Shown here piece after piece: positions 19,460 to 29,792 of a stretch of 64,000 nt of DNA. Each line of letters begins with the position of its first letter. Within the stretch, counting starts at the first letter, position 1. The notes under the pieces were generated by a model that was not told the DNA's origin, searched no databases, and was given only the letters and a program-made list of their open reading frames with translations. Source of the stretch: Nitrospira sp. (GTDB lineage Bacteria > Nitrospirota > Nitrospiria > Nitrospirales > Nitrospiraceae). Location: assembly GCA_029865225.1 (NCBI GenBank), contig JAOUHJ010000012.1, positions 1-64,000 of the forward strand, given 5' to 3'. The position numbers and the translations under genes were made by a program.

Positions 19460-19732
19460 GTGGCCATGCCACAGGTCGATAAGTTTGTTTCTGTCAATGA
19501 GGCCAAGAATAGATTGTCGAGCTTGATCCGCCGGATGAAGCATCGGCAAGAGGTAGTTGCCATTACACGCGATGGCGTCCCTTCTGCTGTGCTCTTGAGT
19601 ATGGATCAGTTTGAAGGGCTCATGCAGACGGTTGAGATCCTGAGTGATCAGAAGTCGATGCGCGCGCTCAGCCGATCCTTGAAGCAGGCTGAGAAAGGGC
19701 AGTGGGTCAGCCACCGCTCGGTGTTTGGTTGA
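19460..19732 (+). CDS. Phd/YefM-type antitoxin, apparently without a partner
   Basis: VNEAKNRLSSLIRRMKHRQEVVAITRDGVPSAVLLSMDQFEGL. Confidence 0.8.
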   Translation: MAMPQVDKFVSVNEAKNRLSSLIRRMKHRQEVVAITRDGVPSAVLLSMDQFEGLMQTVEILSDQKSMRALSRSLKQAEKGQWVSHRSVFG

Positions 19733-19751
19733 AAGCCTTGAAGCAGTCAGG

Positions 19752-20408
19752 CTACCCGAATAAATCCATCTGTGCCGGTTGGGGTGATTCAATCTTCAAG
19801 ACCGGTGCGGTTGAAGTTGGAGCTGCGGTGGTTGGTTCTGCTGGTTTGGAGTGGTGGTCTAAGAATTCCTTAAGTTTTTTGAAATCTTCTTTCAACGTAG
19901 GGAGCAGGTTGCCTTGATGCAACGCCGCGGCTGGGTGCAAAAGCGGGAAGAGCACGAAGTCTTTTAAATGGAAGGCTTGTGCCTTGACCTTGGTGATTCC
20001 GACTTTCCGTTCCAATAAGGTCTGCGTGGCCCAGTTGCCGAGGGTACAGACCAGCTTTGGCTGAATCAGTTGAATCTGCTGCAGTAGGAACGGTTTGCAG
20101 GTTTCCACTTCGTCTTGCTCGGGGTCGCGGTTATTCGGCGGTCGACACTTGATCACATTCGCAATGTAGATCTGGTCACGCGAGAGGCCTGCGGAGCTCA
20201 GCAGGTCGTTTAAGAGCTTGCCTGCTGCCCCAACGAACGGCTCGCCCTTCCGATCTTCGTTAAAACCTGGCGCTTCCCCCACAAACATGATACTGGCGTG
20301 AGGGTTACCGACGCCGAACACGACCTGGCTGCGCCCCAGCTTTGCTAATTTGCAACGCTGGCAATCATGAAGCGAGTTGGCAAAGTCCTGAAGAGGTGTG
20401 AGCGTCAT
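19752..20408 (-). CDS. Type 4/5-like Fe-S uracil-DNA glycosylase
   Basis: Cys-spaced N-terminus (CQRCKL), MFVGEAPGFNEDRKGEPFVGAAGKLL, LLHPAA. Confidence 0.93.
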   Translation of the reverse strand: MTLTPLQDFANSLHDCQRCKLAKLGRSQVVFGVGNPHASIMFVGEAPGFNEDRKGEPFVGAAGKLLNDLLSSAGLSRDQIYIANVIKCRPPNNRDPEQDEVETCKPFLLQQIQLIQPKLVCTLGNWATQTLLERKVGITKVKAQAFHLKDFVLFPLLHPAAALHQGNLLPTLKEDFKKLKEFLDHHSKPAEPTTAAPTSTAPVLKIESPQPAQMDLFG

Positions 20409-20504
20409 GCGCGATAAGGGTGAAAAAATGGTAGCGGTATCTTAGAAATTGGCGAGTCGGGATGTCAATCACGATCATGAGGTCAAGGAATAGGAGAAGC
20501 GGCC

Positions 20505-21122
20505 GTGAAACGTATGAGCATAGCCAGTATGGTACTACTGATGTTGCCGGCGATGGCGGCTGCGGCCTCCGTGGAACTGGCGGCGTTTGCGGACAAGGAC
20601 TTCTGCGAGAAGGTGGCCGGACTGTCGGGAGCCCGGTTCGTATTCGAAAGCCGCCTATCGCAAACGGTGCAGTGGGAGGCTATTGATCTGAAAGGAGATG
20701 GTCCCAGGGTAAGGCGCTGTTCGAGCCTCGACAAGACGATGATCGATCTGGACAATGATGGACGCAAGGATATGGTGGTGAAGACCACGTTCTGTATGAA
20801 AGGCAGCCCGAGCGACAGCCTGTATGTGTTCCCCGCGGACAGCAGGGTCCTTGAGGATTCGAGTTGGCAAGATTTGAGTCCCCTCTTGGCGACTCACGAC
20901 AAATTCGAACGGACTGGTGGCATCTATCCACTGACGGCGCTGCCGTTTGACAAAGGCCAGTCGTCTCCCGCGTTGAGGACCACGTTCTCTGTTTACCCCT
21001 TCATCCTTGAGGGCACCACCTATGTGGGTCTGACAGATAGCAGGCGGGAGTGGCTACTGGTTGCGAAGTATATGGGGGAGGAACGGCTTGAAGATCTGTG
21101 TTATCTGCACGCGGCTAATTGA
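20505..21122 (+). CDS. Secreted hypothetical protein
   Basis: Signal peptide MKRMSIASMVLLMLPAMAAAA. Confidence 0.65.
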   Translation: MKRMSIASMVLLMLPAMAAAASVELAAFADKDFCEKVAGLSGARFVFESRLSQTVQWEAIDLKGDGPRVRRCSSLDKTMIDLDNDGRKDMVVKTTFCMKGSPSDSLYVFPADSRVLEDSSWQDLSPLLATHDKFERTGGIYPLTALPFDKGQSSPALRTTFSVYPFILEGTTYVGLTDSRREWLLVAKYMGEERLEDLCYLHAAN

Positions 21123-21423
21123 GACGGTAGCCTTTCGCTGAAAGACAGGTATCCCGCATGGCGTTCATCATTGAAAGGCCATGTAGTGCGCGGGTATGGT
21201 CAGCTGGGTTTTGGGGTCCTGGGTTGAAAGGAAATGGGGAGGTCTGGCTATAGAAGTATTGCTCGTTGGCTAACCGTGCTTTGTACTCGCACTCCATATA
21301 GTCCCGCTCGACGTCATAGCGGGTGAGCCCACTTGGGTGACCGCCACGCTCGTACGGACTTGGCGCGCAACCGAACCCCGACAAGAGAAGAATAATCAGA
21401 AGACCTCTGTACTGTACTTTCAT
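21115..21423 (-). CDS. Small hypothetical lipoprotein
   Basis: Lipobox LLLSGFGC. Confidence 0.7.
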   Translation of the reverse strand: MKVQYRGLLIILLLSGFGCAPSPYERGGHPSGLTRYDVERDYMECEYKARLANEQYFYSQTSPFPFNPGPQNPADHTRALHGLSMMNAMRDTCLSAKGYRLN

Positions 21424-21454
21424 AGGGTATTGGTACCAACTACAGGCCGAGAGA

Positions 21455-22801
21455 TCAATCCGGGTTATCTACACGACCTATGATGGTCTCCACGCATCGA
21501 CGGCTGCTGATCACTGCGCTTTCAAGATTGGTTGGCCATCCGGTGTCGGTCCAGGCTCCCGCGACGAGCAGATTCTGGATCGGACTCCGTTGTAGGGGGC
21601 GGAGCCGTGCCGTGCCCGGTACAAGGGAGAGACTCGCATGGGGCTCTCGAATGATGTCATGACTGAGGACGTCTTCAGGGCCCATGTGTGGGAACACTCG
21701 AAGCAACTCAGGGATGGCGGTGTTTCTCACCTGGTCAGCATTCACGTTCTCCAGCGAAGTGACCGTGGCGGAGAGCCGACAGACGATTTCCCCAGGCCCA
21801 GCCTGTGTGACGGTGAGTTGGTAGAAGGGGTGTCCTGTCAACAGGACGAGTCGCGATGTTTGAGTCGATGACCGGCACGTTAACTGGACGACGAACTCAC
21901 CGAGATCGGTCAGATCTGGCATGTGGGCGAAGTAGGCAAACCGGGTCAATAACCGCTCTGGTAGCAGGGCGCGCAACTGTTGATGCGGCAGCGCGAGAAT
22001 GTACCATTGCGCGTGCAACGTCGTGCCGTCGTGAAGCCTGACATCTCGCATCCGGTTCTCATCGAAGCGGAGCCATGGAGAATTCGTCAGCGTACGAAAC
22101 TCCATGCGATCGTGAGGTAGCGATTGTTTCATGGGCGCCAAGAATCTCTCCACGATGGACCCGGATATAGAGGTGAGCCTGGCATCTGAGGCCTCGCTCA
22201 GAAATACGGTCGACAGCAATTGCACAAAGGTCGCGGCTGAGAGGCGGGCAAGATCGTTTCCCGTCAGCCAATGAGCCAGGCGCCCCCAAATCCGCTCCCG
22301 CGCCTCGAGGCTCTGTCCGGTCGCTGCGAGCCATTCGTCCGCGGTTCGATTTTCCAGGTCTGCCGGAAGGGTTTGTGCCTGTTCCCAAATCTGCTCGACG
22401 TGTGAGAAGAGTCTCCACCGGTCTTGCCAGGCCAGGCCCTGGAAGCTGAAAAGACTCATCATCCATTGAAACGCTCCGGGAAGCCGAGCCGACTGATAGG
22501 ACACGTGACGTCCATCAGATAGCCGAAACTCGAGTGGAATAGGTTGGTCTGGTCCTGGTGATTTTTGCCGATCCAACGTGTGAAGAAGTCGGTGGCTTTC
22601 TCGGTAGCATCCCAGCAGAACCGGTACGGGGTCGGATGGATTGAGCCAGAACCCATCGCGCCATTCGGGGTGATCGAGGAGCATGACGTGGTAGTTTTCT
22701 CGGCGTAGATGATAGGCAACGGTCAGACCGGCCAGACCGGCGCCGAGGATGAGGACGGTTTGTGAGGCTGGAGCGGTCACGAGTAGCGGGAACGGAACCA
22801 A
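21455..22801 (-). CDS. hpnE: Hydroxysqualene dehydroxylase / squalene-associated FAD-dependent desaturase
   Basis: FAD motif VLILGAGLAGLTVAYHLRRENY; adjacent to hpnD. Confidence 0.88.
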   Translation of the reverse strand: MVPFPLLVTAPASQTVLILGAGLAGLTVAYHLRRENYHVMLLDHPEWRDGFWLNPSDPVPVLLGCYRESHRLLHTLDRQKSPGPDQPIPLEFRLSDGRHVSYQSARLPGAFQWMMSLFSFQGLAWQDRWRLFSHVEQIWEQAQTLPADLENRTADEWLAATGQSLEARERIWGRLAHWLTGNDLARLSAATFVQLLSTVFLSEASDARLTSISGSIVERFLAPMKQSLPHDRMEFRTLTNSPWLRFDENRMRDVRLHDGTTLHAQWYILALPHQQLRALLPERLLTRFAYFAHMPDLTDLGEFVVQLTCRSSTQTSRLVLLTGHPFYQLTVTQAGPGEIVCRLSATVTSLENVNADQVRNTAIPELLRVFPHMGPEDVLSHDIIREPHASLSLVPGTARLRPLQRSPIQNLLVAGAWTDTGWPTNLESAVISSRRCVETIIGRVDNPD

Positions 22802-23637
22802 ATGCGTAAGGCGATGATCAACCGTTGTGTGGTGGTCAGACTGATCCGTGGTCCGAAAACCTGATAGTTCGATCGCTCGATGTGATCCAAAATTCGGCTA
22901 TAAATGCCACGCATGATTTCTGCTACCGTCAGTGCCCGGCGCTCTGCGGGGGACAAGGCTTTGAGCGCGGCATCGGCTCGCTGGTAGTAGTGGTGGGCGC
23001 GGGATGCCTCATATTCCATCAACGCACGGAATTCCGGCGAATAGCTTCGATTGAGCATGGACTTTTCTGCATAGTTCCACTTCTTCAGGTCGTCGAGGGG
23101 AAGGTAAATACGACGTTCCTGGGCATCGGTACCAACGTCGCGAAGAATGTTCGTCAGCTGGAAGGCCATGCCGAGTGCCACCGCGTAGTCCTGTGCCCGG
23201 GCGGACGTGACGCCGAAGATGTGCAGACAAATCAGACCGACGACGGAAGCCACGCGGTAGCAGTAGAGCGACAGCTCGTCGAAGGTGACATAGCGATTAT
23301 TGAAGAGATCCATCTCGACGCCTTTGATCAATTCTTCAAAGTAGGCTTTAGGGATTCCCATTGATTTCACATGGTGGGCGAGGCTCACCATAATCGGGGT
23401 TGTTGGTGCCCCTGAATAGACGGCGTCAAGTTCGTTCCGCCAACGGGTCAGTTCATCTTTTGGGTTCGTCCCGGCAGCCGGTTCGTCCACGGCGCTGTCG
23501 ATTGCCTTACAGAAGGCATAGACGGTATACATGGCTTCGCGTTTGACTTTGGGCAGGAAGAGGAACGAATAGTAAAAGTTGCTGCCGCTGTTCTTGGTGT
23601 AGGCCGTGCAATAGGCCTGTGCCTCAGAGGCCTTCAT
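22777..23637 (-). CDS. hpnD: Presqualene diphosphate synthase
   Basis: SSFYYSFLFLPKxKR-like start, YAFCKAIDSAVDE, LTNILRDVGTDAQERRIYLP; start set at MKASEAQAY. Confidence 0.92.
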   Translation of the reverse strand: MKASEAQAYCTAYTKNSGSNFYYSFLFLPKVKREAMYTVYAFCKAIDSAVDEPAAGTNPKDELTRWRNELDAVYSGAPTTPIMVSLAHHVKSMGIPKAYFEELIKGVEMDLFNNRYVTFDELSLYCYRVASVVGLICLHIFGVTSARAQDYAVALGMAFQLTNILRDVGTDAQERRIYLPLDDLKKWNYAEKSMLNRSYSPEFRALMEYEASRAHHYYQRADAALKALSPAERRALTVAEIMRGIYSRILDHIERSNYQVFGPRISLTTTQRLIIALRIWFRSRYS

Positions 23638-24575
23638 GACGCGCTGCCTCCAACCAGCATCGAAGCTTGAAGTTTGATGGCGTTGATGGGGTCGATCCCG
23701 TGATCTGGACGTGGATGCAGAATCGAGTCCAGCAATTCGACACCATCGACCAGCCGTGGGCCTGGACGGCTGAAATAGGAAGCGGCATCCACGACGTAGA
23801 GATTCGGCCATCGCTCACAGGCCCGTCGCCACGTTTCTTGACCGGACCCGTTCTGTCTGAGTTCATTGATGGTGCGATCGACGGAAAAACCACAAGGCAT
23901 GAGGATGACGATATCGGGGTGAGCGGCTTCCACTGCTCGCCATGTCGTTTCGCGCGATGGGCCATCTGAAGACCCTAGTACATCATATCCACCAGCCAAG
24001 TCTATCATGTCCGGAACCCAATGCCCTGCCACATACAATGGGTCAAGCCATTCGAGACAGGCGACACGAGGACGGGACTGCCTATTCGAGTTCTTCCGTT
24101 TGATCCTGTCCACACGATGCCGAAGTTCCTTGGTGAGGATCTGTCCATTCTCGGGTCGGTCGACAGCTGCGGCGATTCGCTCGATATCATGGATCATCCC
24201 TTCGATGGTCGTCGGACTCAACGTGAGGATGGCAGGTGGAAGGGGAAGAGATTCGACGGCATGTGTGAGTTGGCCTGGGGTGACGGCGCAGACGTGACAG
24301 AGGGCTTGAGTCAGGATGACATCCGGACGGGCCTGGTTGAATGCCAGCTCATTCAGGCGATACAACGGACTCCCCGATGCAACTCGTTCTTTGACCTGTT
24401 GATCGATTGCGACGCTTGTGGTCCGGTGGGTCTCGATGAGTGGTTCAATCATTACCGGAACTTCTCGAACGGAGGGAGGAAAATCGCACTCATGGCTGAC
24501 ACCGACAAGCTGGTCCGCCAAACCGAGTGAAGCAATCACTTCTGTTGCACCGGGAACCAGCGAGCAGATTCTCAT
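23634..24575 (-). CDS. Cobalamin-binding (BtuF-like) periplasmic-binding-fold protein
   Basis: MRICSLVPGATEVIASLGLADQLVGVSHECDFP; LEWLDPLYVAGHWVPDMIDLAGG. Confidence 0.88.
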   Translation of the reverse strand: MRICSLVPGATEVIASLGLADQLVGVSHECDFPPSVREVPVMIEPLIETHRTTSVAIDQQVKERVASGSPLYRLNELAFNQARPDVILTQALCHVCAVTPGQLTHAVESLPLPPAILTLSPTTIEGMIHDIERIAAAVDRPENGQILTKELRHRVDRIKRKNSNRQSRPRVACLEWLDPLYVAGHWVPDMIDLAGGYDVLGSSDGPSRETTWRAVEAAHPDIVILMPCGFSVDRTINELRQNGSGQETWRRACERWPNLYVVDAASYFSRPGPRLVDGVELLDSILHPRPDHGIDPINAIKLQASMLVGGSAS

Positions 24576-24588
24576 AAGGGTCCTGCGC

Positions 24589-25272
24589 CTATGTAGGCCA
24601 CAAGCGAGCGCGCACATCCATAAGACGTGTGTCACGCAAGCTATGGCTGATGGCATCGGCTTCGTGTAAGTCTTGCACAGTATGCGTATTGGCCACGGCT
24701 AACACTTTCATGCCCGCAGATTTCGCTGCCCGAATGCCTGGACGGGAGTCTTCAATGACCAAACAGGACGCCGGTGAAAGCAACGCGGTGCCCTGTTGCC
24801 GGTTCACTCCGGCCAGTGCATGCAGAAACGGTTCAGGATTTGGCTTACCGTGAGTCACATCTTCGGCGCTGGTAATGTGACAAAAGGCCTTTCGGAGACC
24901 AATGTGCTCCAATACCAACTCAATCTCTACTCGTAATGCGCCTGAGGCGATGGCAACAGGACAGGTTGCGGCGGCTTCTTCCACAAACTCCTTGACGCCT
25001 GGGAAAATGACCACATGGTCCTTGATCGAAGCCAAATAGGCGGCGGCCTTCTTAGCCATGAGGCTCTCAACGAGCGAGGGAGTCGATGGGACCTGGTTGA
25101 CGCGCAGCGCTTCCAGAAAACATCCTCGATCGTCGAATCCGAGATAATTGGTGTAGTAGTCGTCTTCCGTTAAATCGATGTGGATCTCTGCCAGCGTTCG
25201 ACGCAACCCTTCAAAGTGCAGCGGTTCACTGTCGGCGATCACGCCGTCGAAATCGAAGATTACGGCCTGCAT
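24589..25272 (-). CDS. HAD-superfamily phosphatase (beta-phosphoglucomutase/CbbY-like)
   Basis: MQAVIFDFDGVIADSEPLH; GKPNPEPF; VIEDSRPGIRAAKSAGM. Confidence 0.92.
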   Translation of the reverse strand: MQAVIFDFDGVIADSEPLHFEGLRRTLAEIHIDLTEDDYYTNYLGFDDRGCFLEALRVNQVPSTPSLVESLMAKKAAAYLASIKDHVVIFPGVKEFVEEAAATCPVAIASGALRVEIELVLEHIGLRKAFCHITSAEDVTHGKPNPEPFLHALAGVNRQQGTALLSPASCLVIEDSRPGIRAAKSAGMKVLAVANTHTVQDLHEADAISHSLRDTRLMDVRARLWPT

Positions 25273-25336
25273 GGGGTCCCGGGGCTCGTGATGTGTCACC
25301 TAATAAGATGTGAGGTATGAACGGGCGGCATTATAG

Positions 25337-25371
25337 CACAGAGGATGGTGATGCAATGACCATCCTCTGTG
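25337..25371. terminator. Perfect 13-bp-stem hairpin
   Basis: cacagaggatggt gatgcaatg accatcctctgtg. Confidence 0.5.
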
Positions 25372-25400
25372 GGCGATCTGTATTATGGAAGCCGAATGGC

Positions 25401-26174
25401 TCAGGGTTTCAGTTTCAGCTGGCGTTCTGGCAGCCAGCCTTTGGTGCCGTAGTCGCTGCGTAAGGAGTAGACCCAGCCGGTTTCTTGAAGATCCCCGTCA
25501 AGCACGGTGAGGACGGTTCCCGGTGGAATGGCTGGCCCTGGCTGAACTCCCTCTGCATCCTTGGCGAGCACGACTTTCTCTCCTGGAGCAGCAGGGTTCG
25601 GTAGCACGCTGACTCGCTGTCCCTCACCGAAGAGCGGAGGCGGTGTATTGGTGATAGGTGTCTCGGAGGCTGGGGGTGGCATGGGTGTGACGTCTCCTGT
25701 GGTCGATGCGGTCGGTACCGCTGGGGCCGAGGGCGGCATCGGAACAGGGACTGCAGGCGCTGTGGCGGCCTGCGGTACCTCGGCCGGTGCAACAGCTGGC
25801 GGTGCCGTTGGAGCCGCTTCCATAGGCTGAGGCGGCGCTACTGGTGCAGGCTTCGGCAGCACCGGCTGTTGTGCAACAGGGGCCGGAGGCGGCGCCGGTG
25901 TCTCGCCGAGCAGCGGCTCGATGTACTCCATGACCATCTCCGGTTCCATCGCGACGTACGCACCGCCGCCGATCATCACCAGCAAGAGCACCCACAAGAG
26001 AGGACGCCCGCTCGATTGTTTGGGTGGTTTCTTCGGAGACGGTGAACGGACGGTGGTCGTCTGCTCGAGTTCTTCTTCCGTGAATTCCAGATCCGGTTCA
26101 GGTTGGCGAGCAAAGAAGAGGTTCCAAGTCAGAGGACTGCCGCCCAACGACGGGCTTCCCGCGAATGCAAACAT
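25401..26174 (-). CDS. SH3-like domain protein with single TM and Pro/Ala-rich linker
   Basis: C-terminal SH3b-like VLPNPAAPGEKVVLAKDAEGV...WVYSLRSDYGTKGWLPERQLKL; TM segment LLWVLLLVMIGGGAYVAM. Confidence 0.75.
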   Translation of the reverse strand: MFAFAGSPSLGGSPLTWNLFFARQPEPDLEFTEEELEQTTTVRSPSPKKPPKQSSGRPLLWVLLLVMIGGGAYVAMEPEMVMEYIEPLLGETPAPPPAPVAQQPVLPKPAPVAPPQPMEAAPTAPPAVAPAEVPQAATAPAVPVPMPPSAPAVPTASTTGDVTPMPPPASETPITNTPPPLFGEGQRVSVLPNPAAPGEKVVLAKDAEGVQPGPAIPPGTVLTVLDGDLQETGWVYSLRSDYGTKGWLPERQLKLKP

Positions 26175-26293
26175 CGAGCACCTCCCTGCAGCGGACTGCA
26201 TCGTACAGCCTGAAAAAGTACTTATCATCAAGGGAATAGGCTGTCAATTCTGTATGGATATTCAGCACGGGGCGTTCTGAGACAAGTTCTGGC

Positions 26294-28024
26294 TTAACAG
26301 GATTGCACATGCGAACAGGACAGGACTTGACCCTCTCGGCTGCCTGAGCGGTACACCGTTAACCCTTTGCAGCCGAGTTCGTGTGCCAAGAGGAAGGCGG
26401 CAGCGACGTCGTTCGTCGTTGCGGTAGGCGGCAAGTTGATCGTTTTGGAGACACCGCTGTCGCTGTGTCGTTGAAAGACGGCCTGCGTCCGGACATGGTG
26501 CTCGGGGGCGATATCGTGTGCCGTCACAAACAACCGACGAAGATCGTTCGGAATCTGCGAGAGCTGTTGAATCGACTCCTGATGATTGAGTGCCCGGTGT
26601 ATTGCTGGGAGAGACAGACCTCGGGTTTTGACTTGCTTGACAAATTCAGGATGAAGGCGTTCCAAACGAATATCTTCCATGATTGTGTGAGTGACACTGA
26701 TGCCGTACAGCGGTTCGATCCCGGCTGAACAATCGGCCAGAATACTGATTGTCCCGGTGGGAGCAATCGTCGTGACCGTCGCGTGACGCCGGTGCAGCCC
26801 CTCGGCTTCGAGGCGGCTTCCTTTGTACCCGGGGAAGGGTCCCCGTTCCTGTGCGAGCTCCTGAGATGCTTCGTGGGCATGGAGCCGGATGAATCCCATC
26901 AACTGGTCTGCGATCTGTAGGGCTTCGTCGGTATTATATGGGACTCCAAGCTGGATCAATAAATCGGCAAACCCCATGATCCCAAGGCCTATTTTCCTCG
27001 TTTGTCTGGTTTGGGTTTCAATCGATGCCAGCGGAAATCGAGTGCGATCGAGCACGTCATCGAGAAACCGAACCGTGAGAGGAATCATCTCGGCCAGTTG
27101 TGCGTAATTGATGGTGGCTTTCCTGCGGGACACCGTCAGGCAGCGGGCAACATTGATCGATCCGAGCGTGCAGGATTCATTGGCGAGAAGTGGTTGTTCG
27201 CCGCAAGGATTAGTTGCTTCAATGAGGCCGAGCTGAGGTGTGGGATTTGTCTTGTTGATCGTGTCGAGGAACAGGATGCCTGGCTCTCCGGATCGCCAAG
27301 CCGCTTCTACGAGCCGGTCGAAGATCATCTGAGCGGGGAGCTGTCGGACCGGTTTGCCGGTTCGGGGATTCATCAAGCTGTACGACCGACCTTGTCTGAC
27401 TGCGCGCATGAAACGGTCAGTGAGTCCGACCGAGAGATTGAAGTTCGTCATTTCATGAGGTTCTGTCTTCAGGGAAATGAAGTCCAGAATGTCGGGGTGG
27501 TCGACGCGCAGGATGCCCATATTGGCACCCCGTCTCGTGCCACCTTGCTTAATGACGTCGGTGGCCAGGTTGAACAGGCGCATAAAGGAGATAGGGCCCG
27601 ATGCCAGCCCGTTCGTGGTCGTAACACGGTCACCACGGGGGCGAATGTGGCTGAAAGAAAAACCGGTTCCTCCGCCGGATTGATGAATGAGGGCTTGCTG
27701 CTTCACTGCATCGAAAATAGACTCCAAGGAATCCTCTATCGGTAACACAAAACAGGCCGAGAGTTGTTGGAGTGGGCGTCCCGCATTCATCAAGGTTGGT
27801 GAATTGGGGAGGAACCTCAAAGAGGCCATCATTTCATAAAACTGCCGGGCAACCTTGTTTCGCTGTCTGACGGGCTCGGCCAAGGCAATATCAGTTGCGA
27901 CTCGGCGGAACATATCGCGGGGTGACTCCACAGTGAGGCCACGCGAGTTTTTCGCCAAATAGCGTTGACGCAAGACCGCCAGTGCATTTGATGAGAGCCG
28001 AGGTGATGGACGCAGGGTGGCCAT
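26294..28024 (-). CDS. Adenosylcobalamin-dependent (class II) ribonucleotide reductase
   Basis: NSPTLMNAG, NPCGEQPLLANESCTLGSINVA, GIMGFADLLIQLGVPY, APTGTISILADCSAGIEP. Confidence 0.93.
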   Translation of the reverse strand: MATLRPSPRLSSNALAVLRQRYLAKNSRGLTVESPRDMFRRVATDIALAEPVRQRNKVARQFYEMMASLRFLPNSPTLMNAGRPLQQLSACFVLPIEDSLESIFDAVKQQALIHQSGGGTGFSFSHIRPRGDRVTTTNGLASGPISFMRLFNLATDVIKQGGTRRGANMGILRVDHPDILDFISLKTEPHEMTNFNLSVGLTDRFMRAVRQGRSYSLMNPRTGKPVRQLPAQMIFDRLVEAAWRSGEPGILFLDTINKTNPTPQLGLIEATNPCGEQPLLANESCTLGSINVARCLTVSRRKATINYAQLAEMIPLTVRFLDDVLDRTRFPLASIETQTRQTRKIGLGIMGFADLLIQLGVPYNTDEALQIADQLMGFIRLHAHEASQELAQERGPFPGYKGSRLEAEGLHRRHATVTTIAPTGTISILADCSAGIEPLYGISVTHTIMEDIRLERLHPEFVKQVKTRGLSLPAIHRALNHQESIQQLSQIPNDLRRLFVTAHDIAPEHHVRTQAVFQRHSDSGVSKTINLPPTATTNDVAAAFLLAHELGCKGLTVYRSGSREGQVLSCSHVQSC

Positions 28025-28101
28025 GATCGTGCATGGGCATTATAGCCTCTTCTCCCGAGCCCAGATATTCATCGCAGCGCTGATTCGTCGAGGCCTCTTG
28101 C

Positions 28102-28557
28102 ATGTCGATCGAACCGGAAGGCACAATGCTTCGACCGACGAACATGAAATCCTACCGAGAAGAACTCTGGTTTGAGACGAAGACCAGACGAGCCTATCTG
28201 AATATTACGCCACAGATCGAAGCCTTGGTAAAGAAGAGTGGGGTCCGGGAAGGCTTGGTGTTGGTCAACGCAATGCATATCACCGCAAGCGTGTACATTA
28301 ACGATGATGAGCCTGGTCTGTTGCAGGACTACGATGAATTTCTCGAACGGCTTGCCCCACATGAAGGGCGTTACCGGCACAACAACACGGGTGAAGACAA
28401 CGGCGACGCGCATCTGAAGCGGCAGATCATGGGACGAGAAGTCGTCGTTGCCATCACCGAGGGCAAGCTCGACTTTGGTCCATGGGAACAGATTTTCTAC
28501 GGCGAGTTCGACGGACGGCGTCGCAAGCGCGTGCTGGTGAAGATCATCGGAGACTAA
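28102..28557 (+). CDS. YjbQ/UPF0047 family (secondary thiamine-phosphate synthase)
   Basis: [79 protein letters not shown]. Confidence 0.92.
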   Translation: MSIEPEGTMLRPTNMKSYREELWFETKTRRAYLNITPQIEALVKKSGVREGLVLVNAMHITASVYINDDEPGLLQDYDEFLERLAPHEGRYRHNNTGEDNGDAHLKRQIMGREVVVAITEGKLDFGPWEQIFYGEFDGRRRKRVLVKIIGD

Positions 28558-28700
28558 CGCCGGTGACGATGAGATAAAGCTGGGCCCCAGTCACGGATAT
28601 AAGTAATGTGGCGATGCTTGCATGGGTATAAAAAGTTTGGCAACATGGATTTTGAGGTTCTCGCGATCGTCTGTGGCTTGTGTTGTTGTAGGGGGCAGCG

Positions 28701-29714
28701 ATGTTAGCTTGGTCTCGCCCTGATCCGCTCACGCGTGATCTTATCCATCTGATCAACGCCCGTCGTCACGATCACGGCGACACGGATGATGCGATCGATA
28801 CGCTGCAGGCATTTCTTGAGCAGGGACGCGAACATGATCTTCTGACGGTGCTTGCCGCGCTCGACGAAGAAATGGCGGAATGGCTGTTCGATCTTGTAGC
28901 AGAGGCGAGTTGCACCTTACTGCTGGATGGGCCGAGTGATGAAAAGCCGACCTATGCAACCATCGCGGCATTGGAGCTGCCCTTACAAGCAAATCTCACC
29001 GCGCCTCTGAAACTCAAGATCGATCCTATCGCGACGGCTGAGCTCCTCCATCGTTATCTCCAGCTTCCTGCCGGGACGGTCGTGCGAGTCGAGTCACGGC
29101 TCTTGACCGATGCCACATTGGAGATGTTGAATCTCCAAATGCTCCATGATCACCTGGTCACCGTCGCGGATTCACGCCGCGCGCAATCGGTGGCTGCGAG
29201 ACTTCTTCCTCCGGTTGAAAACACGGCGTTTCTGTTATTCGAACTGATCGGTGCGTCGGATCCGGGGTTGCCTGACTCATGGGAAGATCATCAACGTCGG
29301 GAACTGCTCGATGGATTGGTAAAGCAATGTCCGGAGTTAGCCTGCGCACCTGATACCATCGAGGCGCCAGTCTATGCGGCCTATGCCATGTTTGACGCAC
29401 AGAATGCGGTGCGGTTGCATCATCTGGCCGATGAGACTGCTGCGGTGTGGAGAGAACTGGATCCGCTTGTGAGGTCCCGTACCATTGTGCATCTCCATAC
29501 GCAATGCGGAAATGGGGTGTATATGCCGGTCTGGACTGATCTCTTTGATCCTGAGCTTCCGGACGAACACGGCCCCGTGTGGACCTCTCCGGATGTGTGG
29601 GTCTTTACCGCCGACCTGCCGATAGAGTGGCCTGGGGAGATGCTGACCAATCGGTTGCTGGCTGAAGGCTGCACAAGGTTCGAGAATCATATCGTTGAAA
29701 CTCCGGATAACTGA
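28701..29714 (+). CDS. Hypothetical protein
   Basis: Long ORF with consistent coding character; family not confidently recognised. Confidence 0.6.
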   Translation: MLAWSRPDPLTRDLIHLINARRHDHGDTDDAIDTLQAFLEQGREHDLLTVLAALDEEMAEWLFDLVAEASCTLLLDGPSDEKPTYATIAALELPLQANLTAPLKLKIDPIATAELLHRYLQLPAGTVVRVESRLLTDATLEMLNLQMLHDHLVTVADSRRAQSVAARLLPPVENTAFLLFELIGASDPGLPDSWEDHQRRELLDGLVKQCPELACAPDTIEAPVYAAYAMFDAQNAVRLHHLADETAAVWRELDPLVRSRTIVHLHTQCGNGVYMPVWTDLFDPELPDEHGPVWTSPDVWVFTADLPIEWPGEMLTNRLLAEGCTRFENHIVETPDN

Positions 29715-29792
29715 ATTCCCGCCTGTTCCCTTTGATCTACCGGTATCGGCCATTCCCATGAGTGATAGACTCTGCGCAAAAATCCCGTTTCA

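Noticed and set aside
25700-25960. Repetitive GC-rich tract that could be read as a DNA repeat
   Set aside because: Explained by a Pro/Ala-rich protein linker in the SH3-like gene, not an independent repeat.
27002-27745. 247-aa plus-strand ORF
   Set aside because: Antisense to the class II RNR gene.
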